Origin: a virus
Virus record (IMG/VR): IMGVR_UViG_3300028920_001543
Span: 1 to 22,439 of that record
Length of the DNA: 22,439 nt
Strand: one strand, 5' to 3'
Shown here: piece after piece, positions 3,988 to 12,277 of the stretch
Position numbering within the stretch: position 1 is the stretch's first letter
Layout: the number at the start of each line of letters is the position of its first letter
Program-made: the position numbers and the translations under genes
The notes under the pieces: generated by a model
Told to the model about the DNA's origin: nothing
What the model saw: only the letters and a program-made list of their open reading frames with translations
Databases searched by the model: none

Positions 3988-6900
3988 ATGAGAGCACTGC
4001 GCCCGCTTGCCTCGATCTTGTTTCTGGGGGTCCTGTTGGCTTGCGCTGTGGGTACTGGATCGAGGGCTGACGGCCCTCATGGCATGTATCCAGAAGGCTA
4101 CTGGCCGACGAATTTCAAGCGCTCGTCGAACCCGTTCTCCCCGATCGTAGCACAGAAGATGCTGGTCACCCCCGTCGAGGGGACCGATCACATCCTGGAC
4201 TACTATGACAACCTCGAGTCGACTGCTGACTCGGTTGTCGATATCGGAACCGACTACACGGGCTACTTCGCGTATGGCCTGTGGTCTACCCAGTCGACCG
4301 ACTCGTTCGCGATCAACAGCTCCGCCCAGGGCAAAAACTTCCGCTACGGCATGTGGGCCCCCTCGCCTGACTCCCTCAACCCATGGGACGATAGCGGTGT
4401 CCACTACGGCTCGATGGTCTACATCGACTGGAAGTCGGTCCTGCCACCTGGCTCGGACGTGATCTCCGCGAAGCTGCACTTCACTGCCGGCGGCCAGCAG
4501 AATATCGGCGCTCAGGATACCCTCGTTGCTGTTCTGATGACCAATCCAGCCGATTCCGCCTGGTATCGCTACGTTGGCGCCAATACCAGAGACTTCATGT
4601 CCTTCTGTTCCCTGATGTACCAGCGCCAGGGCGTTAACGATGCTGCAGCCGGCGATCAGGCTACCCTCACTTCTCGCGGCTTCCCCGCTAAAAGCGGCCC
4701 GGCCTGGGATCCGGAGATCACCAGCCGCACCCGTGAATGGGACTGGGGCGACTACGCCGACTGGTCCTGTGACGGCGGAGACCAAGGCTTCGGTACTGCA
4801 TCACACACAGCAGACAGCCTGTTTACTATCGATATCACAAATTGCGTCCGAGCCGCGAATGCTGGGCGCGTGAACAACGGCATCTTCCTGTACAAGAAGG
4901 ACGATTCTTCAATCGGGTATACCCAAATACGGCACTTCGACCCGACCTCGCCGGATGATAACGAGTTCGCGTTCTTCGAGATCGACTACGTCACCAGGGT
5001 CCAGAAGCCGCGCTGGCCGAACCAGGCCAAGTACGCCTTCGTCTTCTGTACCGACGACTGGCGCCGCAACGCGAATATGGCCTACAAGGCCGTTTTTGAT
5101 ACGTTCGATAGCCGGATCCCCGGTGGCGCGAAGATGACCATCTTCGGGTCTGCCAAGCACTACCCGAACGCTAACGTGCTGACCCTCGGCCAGGTACAGC
5201 AGTTCATCCGAGACGGCCACGAGGTCGGCTTCCACTCCATGTGGCACGCGAACGATGCCGGCGGCCTCGACGGATTCACCAGATACCGCGTGGCCACCGA
5301 CGAGATGATAGTCAATGAGTATACACGGGGCATGTACCCGGACACGCTCACTGCATCTGCTACCAACTGGGACAGCCTGCTATACGACTCCGACCCCGAA
5401 TGGCTGTACTACGTACTGGAAGACTCTCTCGGCGTGGACTATCGCAATCACCCGCTGGTCGGCAAGTCGATGGCCCTGCCGTTCAACATGTTTGACCCGG
5501 CCACCCTGCAGGCGATGGCCTACCACAACTACCTTGGGGTGCGCGGCAACCCGGTTGGCAACCTCACCCTGGCAGACGGGAACCGAACCTTCGGCGTGAA
5601 GGCCACTACTGGGTTCGCTGATACCGACACCATGTGGGCCTGCTGGGGCAACAGTCACGCTGAGTTTGTTAACCCGGTGAACGCGACCCTGTTGCCGCCC
5701 TGGGTTTCTTCAAATGCCCTCGTGGGCGACAGCACGGTCGCTGCAACGGTGGACGACTACATTATCAAGAACCGGGTGCGGCGCTGGGCGCGGCAGGTAT
5801 CTGCGGGCGACTTCGGTGTGTTTGGCATCTACACGCACGATCTGCGCACCGAGGCCGGCAAGACGGGCGGCTATAGCAACGGTATCGACGCTGCCGAGCT
5901 GGAGGTCATCCTCCAGGCCGTCGAGGAGACTGGCGGCTGGGTCTGTACCGTGAGCGACATGAAGCGCTGGATGCGTTCGCAGGCGGTCGCCGACTCGATT
6001 CCCAGCGGATGGGGCCAGGACGGCACTGCCTGGGACTTCACCGCCGAAGACGACAACTGGTATCTGCCGATGACGCCCGCTGGGCGAGACACCAACCGCG
6101 GCATGCTCTGGACGGCGGCGATCTCTCGAGTTACCGAGGCCGGCGAGTATCCGTATCTATCTGGTGCCTGGCGCGGGGGCCCGGCCCTGGACCGGAAGCT
6201 CCACTACAAGTGGCAGCCGCACTATGACTCTCCGACCCACCACTCGCGAGTTACTACCTGGACGGAGCTGACCGCGGCCTCGTCCTCGTTCGCTACCGCC
6301 GGCCTGATTGGCGACAACATTCCGCTCATGGCCTTTTCGGGCGACACGATCTCGTGCCGGCTGCTTTTGCAGGAGAGTGGAGGCGCCTGGTTCGCTGCGG
6401 ACAGCCTGACCTATGTCGTGCCGACCCTGCCATCGATCGTCACTCCGCTGGCTGCGGCGCCAACGCCCGAGGTTGGCCGCATGTGGCGGACCAACTACGA
6501 CCTGGACTGGTACTCGGCCGGCGCAACTCCGGCTAACCCGATGCCGGACTCGTCGACTAACGACTACCTCGACTACAAGGTCTTGCAGTGGAACCTATGT
6601 GAGGCCAGCAACTACGACATGGACCCGATCCAGTGGATCAAGAACACCCGCTCGATGTACAACGACGACTTCATGCCGGCGCTCTATGTCCACTACTTCG
6701 GGTTCCGCAAGCCGTGGGGGTCTGCCTCGGCCGGCAGCTACCAGCGCCGCATGCATGACGCACTGATTCCGTATCGACCGGTCTACATCAATGGCGACAC
6801 CGTGAGCCACTACTTCAGCGGCGACAGCAACGTCTACTGGCTCTTGAACCCCCTTCAGGAGGCCGGGATCGACTCGCTGATCTCCATCCAGATCGAGTTC

Positions 6901-9900
6901 ATGTTCCGCAACGGCTGGCTCGATTTGCCGTACACGGGCGTGTTCATCGACTGGGCTTACAGCGACTACCCGAACTGGCCGTGTGACGGCGGCGACTGCA
7001 CTGACTTCCTTGACCTGGACGTCGACGGGACAGGGCACGGGTCTGATGCCAACGAGCAGGCGGCCTACGATACGGCGGTCGATTCGTTCTTCACCAAGCT
7101 CAGGCGCAGACTGGACCACGTCAGGGGCGACGAGACTGCCCTGATCGTCAACAACGGCGATGCTGCGGAGCAGCGGGCCTCCGCAGGTGCCCTGCTCGAC
7201 GGCGAGATGATCGAGCACATCTTCAACGAACGCATGAACACCACCGAGGAGTTCGAGGCGCTCGGGCCCAGCGGGACCTACCAGCAGCGGTTCACCAATG
7301 CGCGAGTAGACCCGCCGCTTTTGATCCTGGCCGAGCAGGACACGCTCGACGGGGTCCGGGTGTCAACGGCGCTGCTGGCTGAATGCGGTGCCAACATGAG
7401 CCAGACCACCAGCACGAGCTGGTCGGATATCGCCCACCAGTACGGCTACGACTGGTTCGCGGCCAGCGATCCAGTTTTCGGGCCGGTGTACAGCACGGTT
7501 GGGTCTGAATGTACGGCGTACAGCGTCTACCCGAGCGGGTGGATTGTCGCCATGAACTTCGAGGAGGGTAGCTACACCAAGAACACGGTTCCGTACCCGT
7601 ACATCGTGTACCAGAACAACGAAGCCAACGCGATCTACGACGGCAACTGGGGAACCCTGCTGCTGGATCAGCCGGACGTTTCGATCTCGCACCCTGACAC
7701 AACCACCACGACCACGATCGGCCGTGGTGCGACCCTCGATGCAACTGCGGACTCCGTGATGGTCCTGGTGTCCAAGGATTTCGCGGCCGGTGTCATCGAT
7801 ACGTACTACTCGACCGATGACGACAGCATCCAGAACATCCGGCTTCTTCTGGGCGAGGGCGACCACATCCTGGCCACCAAGTCCATGCGGACCATTCTGG
7901 ACGGCTACGCCGGACCGTATTATTCGGCGGCCGACACGGACACTGTGCGTCTGGAGCGCGGCAGTGTCATGGAGATTGACAACGTCTCCGGGACCCTGGA
8001 GCACGGGCAGACGCTCACGATCACTGGCGTTGGCTTCGGGACGAAGGCATCGGCGCCCCCCACGGTGTTCGACTCGTTCGAGTCGGGGACCAACAACCAG
8101 GTGTTCGGGCCGAGCCCTATCGGCGATGTCGGGGAGTACTCGGTCTGGGGCAGCGAGGGCGGCAACTTCCGCCGTCCGCGCTACAGGGAGAACAGCGAGC
8201 GCGCCTGGGGCGGCGACTTCTACGCCGAGGAGCATCCACTAAGTGAGGCCGATTTTTTCACCGGCTTCTACAAGATGCACCACGACTGGGAAGATAGCTT
8301 CGGTACCAAGACGATGTATGCCTCGATGAAGGTCAGGATTACCACGAACGCTCAGGGCGGCCCGTGGGGCAGCGGCTCGTTTGTTAACCCATCCGTGTCA
8401 CAGAAGCTCTTCCGGCTGACGTCTTACAACCGTGGGCCGGGAATGCCGCCGCAGCATGGCAATCCGAACCTGTGGCTGGCGAAGTCCGGCGGCACGAGCG
8501 TGGTCGGGTACTACCTGCTCAACTCTGGCATCGGTGCCCAGGGGGCATACCTGGAGCACAACTGGTCCGACTGGACGGGCATGAATGACGTCTGGGTCGA
8601 CTGCCACCTGTGGATGAAGATCGGCACCGACGGCAACACCGATGGCCTGGCCGGGCACTTCTGGAAGGCCGAAAACGGCCTAGCGTTCAGCGTTCGCGAC
8701 TCGACTGGCATGGAGACCTATACCGAGGAGGGGCCCGATTACCCCGACGAGCTGCCGCTCATTCGTGGCCTGCGGGCCGTGGCTTGGTCCTGCCAGCCCG
8801 GCGGCTGGGAGCCTGACGAGCTGTACCTGGCGTGGGACAACCTGTATGCCGACACCTCGCTGGCCCGCGTGATCATCGGTGACAACTCCGAATACTACAC
8901 CTGCCGGACCTGGGAGCCGCAGCCGCCGACCGCCTGGGCGGATGACGAGATCCAGGTCACGGCCAACCTGAACCACTGGTTCGACAGCGAGGGCGCCACC
9001 ATCGACACGCTGTACGCGTGGGTGGTCGACACAGACAACAACGTCAGCGACCAGGACACCACGGTGGCCGGCAAGCAGGGCAAGCCGATCGCCATGACCC
9101 CGGACAGGCCGACGTTCATCAGCACGGTTGCCGGTGAGTTCAAGACGGCCTCGGCCTGTAGCGTGACGATCCGGGGCTTCAGCTTCGGTACAAAGAACCC
9201 GGCGGCTCCGCTGATCTGGGAGGACTTCGACGACTTCGCGGCGGAGTCGCGCCTGGACTCGACCCTGGCTGGCGGACAGCGGTGGAGCATTTACAGCGAC
9301 AACGATAGAGGTTTCGACATCCCACGAGCCTGCGACTGGTCGCATCGAATCAAGTACACTGGCGACATCATCGCGCGGTTCATTTATCCAGAACACAGCC
9401 ACCCGGACAACTACCAACGCGACATCATCTATAAGCCGCTCTACGGAATGTCGGCCGATCCAGACGTCGACTACCTCGGGCCGAGCGACCGTTTCTACTG
9501 GTCGATGTGGAGTCTTTCCGATTTCCCCGGCCCAGAAACGGCCGACCCCGAAACGAAGCAGTGGAAGCGTGCTCGCCTATCAGACGGGCCATACAACGCT
9601 GACACCGAGCCTTATATCGGCTGGTTCTGGCATAGAGCGTTACCAGACCCGCCGAATAACAACCCCCCCGGCCGTCCCTTTATGTGCTGGACCGACGACC
9701 AGCTGGGCTCAACAGGCTCGGCGTACTGCCCCGACCTGGTCGGCGGGCAGGCGTCGCAACAGTTCGTGTACGATATCCCCGATACGGGTGTATGGAACTG
9801 CTTCGAGATGTACGGCCAGCTTGACAGCGGAGCACAACAGTGCGATGCGCGAGTTTGGGCCTACATGAACCAAGAGGCGATCGTTGAGGAGAACGACCCG

Positions 9901-10308
9901 AAGGCCGCAAGCGTCGGGCTGTTTATCGACGATGAAAGTGGTCCCGGTGAAATGTGGGTTGGTGAGTATATACAGCAAGCCTCGCATCAATTCGAGTGCT
10001 TCTGGGATGACATCTATTTCGATGATACCTGGGCTCGGGTGATACTTGGCAACGCCGAGCAATACGACGATTGCACCTATATCCAGCTCCAGATCCCATA
10101 CTACTGGGACGACAACTTGATCTCGTTCAAGGTCAACCTGGGCGAGTGGCCGTCGGGGTACACCGGTTACCTGTACGTCGTGACCGCAGACGGGGAGTTC
10201 TCGGATGCGGATCTGTCGACGCCGGCAATTGACGGCAAGAGAGTGCTGATCTGGACTGGAGAGGGCGAGAAGCCCGGCGACGACGAGTTCGAGGAGTGGG
10301 CACCGTAG
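3988..10308 (+). CDS. Giant secreted protein: polysaccharide deacetylase-like, glycosidase-like and duplicated lectin-like modules
   Basis: A 2106-residue exported protein. Residues 1-28 form a signal peptide, either lipoprotein (LLAC, C19) or SPase I type (SRA before D28). Residues about 45-330 resemble a DNRLRE-type beta-sandwich (YIDWKSVLPPGSDVISAKLH). Residues about 340-660 resemble NodB polysaccharide deacetylases: TDDW (D356, D357), HSMWH (H416, H420) and YTHD (H617) match the metal-binding and C-terminal histidine motifs. Residues about 825-1220 resemble putative TIM-barrel glycosidases, with GVFIDW (D988) and LLDGEMIEHI (E1073). Two homologous modules of about 380 residues follow (1328-1705 and 1708-2106). 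Each opens IPT-like (VGFGTK / FSFGTK) and ends with WDNLY/WDDIY, ARVI and a short beta domain, perhaps lectin-like. Likely role: modifying surface polysaccharide. Whether it is free, lipid-anchored or virion-bound is unknown. It lies unusually between terS and terL. Confidence 0.75.
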   Translation: MRALRPLASILFLGVLLACAVGTGSRADGPHGMYPEGYWPTNFKRSSNPFSPIVAQKMLVTPVEGTDHILDYYDNLESTADSVVDIGTDYTGYFAYGLWSTQSTDSFAINSSAQGKNFRYGMWAPSPDSLNPWDDSGVHYGSMVYIDWKSVLPPGSDVISAKLHFTAGGQQNIGAQDTLVAVLMTNPADSAWYRYVGANTRDFMSFCSLMYQRQGVNDAAAGDQATLTSRGFPAKSGPAWDPEITSRTREWDWGDYADWSCDGGDQGFGTASHTADSLFTIDITNCVRAANAGRVNNGIFLYKKDDSSIGYTQIRHFDPTSPDDNEFAFFEIDYVTRVQKPRWPNQAKYAFVFCTDDWRRNANMAYKAVFDTFDSRIPGGAKMTIFGSAKHYPNANVLTLGQVQQFIRDGHEVGFHSMWHANDAGGLDGFTRYRVATDEMIVNEYTRGMYPDTLTASATNWDSLLYDSDPEWLYYVLEDSLGVDYRNHPLVGKSMALPFNMFDPATLQAMAYHNYLGVRGNPVGNLTLADGNRTFGVKATTGFADTDTMWACWGNSHAEFVNPVNATLLPPWVSSNALVGDSTVAATVDDYIIKNRVRRWARQVSAGDFGVFGIYTHDLRTEAGKTGGYSNGIDAAELEVILQAVEETGGWVCTVSDMKRWMRSQAVADSIPSGWGQDGTAWDFTAEDDNWYLPMTPAGRDTNRGMLWTAAISRVTEAGEYPYLSGAWRGGPALDRKLHYKWQPHYDSPTHHSRVTTWTELTAASSSFATAGLIGDNIPLMAFSGDTISCRLLLQESGGAWFAADSLTYVVPTLPSIVTPLAAAPTPEVGRMWRTNYDLDWYSAGATPANPMPDSSTNDYLDYKVLQWNLCEASNYDMDPIQWIKNTRSMYNDDFMPALYVHYFGFRKPWGSASAGSYQRRMHDALIPYRPVYINGDTVSHYFSGDSNVYWLLNPLQEAGIDSLISIQIEFMFRNGWLDLPYTGVFIDWAYSDYPNWPCDGGDCTDFLDLDVDGTGHGSDANEQAAYDTAVDSFFTKLRRRLDHVRGDETALIVNNGDAAEQRASAGALLDGEMIEHIFNERMNTTEEFEALGPSGTYQQRFTNARVDPPLLILAEQDTLDGVRVSTALLAECGANMSQTTSTSWSDIAHQYGYDWFAASDPVFGPVYSTVGSECTAYSVYPSGWIVAMNFEEGSYTKNTVPYPYIVYQNNEANAIYDGNWGTLLLDQPDVSISHPDTTTTTTIGRGATLDATADSVMVLVSKDFAAGVIDTYYSTDDDSIQNIRLLLGEGDHILATKSMRTILDGYAGPYYSAADTDTVRLERGSVMEIDNVSGTLEHGQTLTITGVGFGTKASAPPTVFDSFESGTNNQVFGPSPIGDVGEYSVWGSEGGNFRRPRYRENSERAWGGDFYAEEHPLSEADFFTGFYKMHHDWEDSFGTKTMYASMKVRITTNAQGGPWGSGSFVNPSVSQKLFRLTSYNRGPGMPPQHGNPNLWLAKSGGTSVVGYYLLNSGIGAQGAYLEHNWSDWTGMNDVWVDCHLWMKIGTDGNTDGLAGHFWKAENGLAFSVRDSTGMETYTEEGPDYPDELPLIRGLRAVAWSCQPGGWEPDELYLAWDNLYADTSLARVIIGDNSEYYTCRTWEPQPPTAWADDEIQVTANLNHWFDSEGATIDTLYAWVVDTDNNVSDQDTTVAGKQGKPIAMTPDRPTFISTVAGEFKTASACSVTIRGFSFGTKNPAAPLIWEDFDDFAAESRLDSTLAGGQRWSIYSDNDRGFDIPRACDWSHRIKYTGDIIARFIYPEHSHPDNYQRDIIYKPLYGMSADPDVDYLGPSDRFYWSMWSLSDFPGPETADPETKQWKRARLSDGPYNADTEPYIGWFWHRALPDPPNNNPPGRPFMCWTDDQLGSTGSAYCPDLVGGQASQQFVYDIPDTGVWNCFEMYGQLDSGAQQCDARVWAYMNQEAIVEENDPKAASVGLFIDDESGPGEMWVGEYIQQASHQFECFWDDIYFDDTWARVILGNAEQYDDCTYIQLQIPYYWDDNLISFKVNLGEWPSGYTGYLYVVTADGEFSDADLSTPAIDGKRVLIWTGEGEKPGDDEFEEWAP

Positions 10309-12062
10309 TGGCCAGAAAGCACCGCACACTTTCTGACAAACAGCGCGACGCGCTCGAGGCGCGGTTCGCCCAGGTCTGCTTCTACGGGACCCCCGAGAAG
10401 AACTACGCCGACAGCGGCCTGTGGCATTTCATCAACTACGTCTGCACGTTTGATGAGCATGACGAGGTCCGCCCGATAAAGAAGCTGCCCATCTGGGACA
10501 AGGAGTATGCCCAGATCATTCTCTACACGCTACTGGCGCACAAGATGGTGATCCTGCCCAAGTCGCGGCAGATCCTGATGTCGTGGCTGCTGGCCGCCTT
10601 CGCGTCCTGGTTCGTCCGAACTGCCCCACGAAGACGATTAATTTGGCAGAGTGAGACGGAAACCAAGGCGCAGAAGATGGTCAGCCTGGGCAGGGACGCC
10701 GTCGGAGCGGGTCGGATCGACCATATAGAACAGCACCTTCCTCAGTGGCTGCAGGACCCTCACGTGGCCAGCGGTCGGGGGAATAAGGCCGGCCTGCTCC
10801 TGTATTCTCCCAAGCCCATTGATCCATTCAGCGGGGTGAAGTGTCCCTGGTACGGCTCATCGATTTCTGCTGTGGCACAAGGAGCCCGGCAGGTCTGCGG
10901 CGATACTGTCTCGTGTTACATGGGGGACGAGGCGGCGTTCCAGGACTTGCTAGAGGAAGCTGTCGGCGCAATCTTGCCCGCGGTTAAGGGCGGCGGGCGA
11001 ATCATCCTGGCCTCGTCTGTATTTCAGGGAGCCTTCTTCACCGACATGGTGCTAGACGGCCTGGACGAGTCCGGCAAGGCGTACGACGGCACCGACTGGC
11101 TAACTGTCGGGCTCCTCCCAGACAGGAAACCTCTGCCCAACGGACAGAGATTTCGCATTAATCCGTCGGGGTACACGGTCGTTGAGACGCACTACACCGC
11201 TGACCCGGCCAAGGACCCGTCCACCAAGAAGGGCGCGGCGTGGCTTGCTGATTACAGCAAGGGCTACAAGGGTGGGATGGAGTCCAGCTCCTGGCAGACG
11301 GAGATGGAGATCAACTACGAAGCCCGCGGCGGTACGCCCATCTTCCCGTTCGCCGGCAACCCCCAGTCTCCGATCTACCGCGACGAGCACGAGGTGGACT
11401 GGTTCATCGAGAACTGCCTCATCTATGCCGGGTACGATTTCGGGCAGGTCAACCCTGCAGCGTTTGAGGTCGTTGGCTTCGACAGGACCGGAGACTCCTG
11501 GTTCATCTGGGAGCTGTACGAGCCGTGCGAGGACTACGTACAGCACTGCCGCCTTATCAAGGCGTGCCCGTACTGGGATCACATACGGTACATCGTTGCG
11601 GACCCGTCCATCCACACCCAGAAGGTCTGGACAGCGAAGGGGCAGCAGACCGTGGCCGCGCTCTTCGGAGAAGAGGGTGTCAGGATGAAGCCGGGCCGCA
11701 AGGGCCAGGACGCTGTGACCGCCATGCGCTTCAAGAGCATTTACTGGCAGGACCCGAACGACCCGCACGCCTATCTGACGCGGCACGTACCGGGCCTAAG
11801 AAAGGAGTTGTATCGCCTGCGCTGGGCTCTGCACAGGTCGCAGACCACTGCGGCATACAGGAACCAGCCAGAGCAGATTCAGCAGAAAGACAACCACGCG
11901 TGGGATGCGGTCTCGTATCTATTCGATTCGAGGCCGAAGGGGATGCGTGATCAGCTGGTCGAGGAAGTCAATCCGCATTCCATGGCCTTCGCGAGGAGAA
12001 TGATCAATGAACAAAAGCGCAGAGCCAGACAAGAGCAAGAGCACCTCCGGATCACCGCGTAA
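10308..12062 (+). CDS. terL: Terminase large subunit (ATPase and nuclease)
   Basis: A 584-residue packaging motor protein that translocates and cuts phage DNA at the portal. ATPase domain: the Walker A region is KSRQILMSW (residues 85-93), lacking the usual GKS/T; Walker B is YMGDEAAF (D207, E208); a coupling motif is ILASSV. The RNase H-like nuclease shows the three acidic positions: GYDFG (D377), VADPS (D432) and NHAWDAV (D533). Length is normal for TerL. GTG at 10308 shares one base with the stop of the giant gene, with AGGAG 11 bases upstream; GTG at 10296 is an alternative but overlaps its own purine tract. The 3' end overlaps the following zinc-ribbon gene by 56 bases. Terminase identity is secure from motifs and the adjacent portal. 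Confidence 0.93.
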   Translation: MARKHRTLSDKQRDALEARFAQVCFYGTPEKNYADSGLWHFINYVCTFDEHDEVRPIKKLPIWDKEYAQIILYTLLAHKMVILPKSRQILMSWLLAAFASWFVRTAPRRRLIWQSETETKAQKMVSLGRDAVGAGRIDHIEQHLPQWLQDPHVASGRGNKAGLLLYSPKPIDPFSGVKCPWYGSSISAVAQGARQVCGDTVSCYMGDEAAFQDLLEEAVGAILPAVKGGGRIILASSVFQGAFFTDMVLDGLDESGKAYDGTDWLTVGLLPDRKPLPNGQRFRINPSGYTVVETHYTADPAKDPSTKKGAAWLADYSKGYKGGMESSSWQTEMEINYEARGGTPIFPFAGNPQSPIYRDEHEVDWFIENCLIYAGYDFGQVNPAAFEVVGFDRTGDSWFIWELYEPCEDYVQHCRLIKACPYWDHIRYIVADPSIHTQKVWTAKGQQTVAALFGEEGVRMKPGRKGQDAVTAMRFKSIYWQDPNDPHAYLTRHVPGLRKELYRLRWALHRSQTTAAYRNQPEQIQQKDNHAWDAVSYLFDSRPKGMRDQLVEEVNPHSMAFARRMINEQKRRARQEQEHLRITA

Positions 12063-12276
12063 AGCGCGGGCGCGCCTGAAGTACGGGGCGCCGCGCAACG
12101 CGGAGCGGTTCGGCATGATGACAAAGGGGCAGGTCTATCTGATTACCTATCACTGCCCGTCCTGTGCCTCGGAACTCCAAATGGTCAGCAACGCCTTCAG
12201 CCGCGAGCTTTGCTGCGCCAAGTGCAGCCAGCGCATGAAGGTCACCAAGGAGTTCCTCCAGAAGGAGCCGGTCTAA
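12007..12276 (+). CDS. Small zinc-ribbon protein between terL and portal, 89 aa
   Basis: An 89-residue protein. The first 35 residues are basic and disordered (MNKSAEPDKSKSTSGSPRKA). A zinc ribbon follows, with CPSC (C50, C53) and CCAKC (C69/C70, C73), in the context LITYHCPSCASELQMV. It starts inside terL, 56 bases before its stop, with a GAGGAG-type site about 8 bases ahead, and ends one base before the portal ATG. The basic tail plus ribbon suggests nucleic-acid binding, and the position suggests a packaging or head-assembly accessory. This is the second of three four-cysteine proteins in the window, after 322-594 and before 14245-14724. Specific function unknown. Confidence 0.65.
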   Translation: MNKSAEPDKSKSTSGSPRKARARLKYGAPRNAERFGMMTKGQVYLITYHCPSCASELQMVSNAFSRELCCAKCSQRMKVTKEFLQKEPV

Positions 12277-12277
12277 C

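Noticed and set aside
3817-8235. Long minus-strand frames opposite the giant gene
   Set aside because: High GC third positions on the coding strand create long antisense frames. They have no ribosome-binding sites, and the sense strand encodes recognisable domains throughout.
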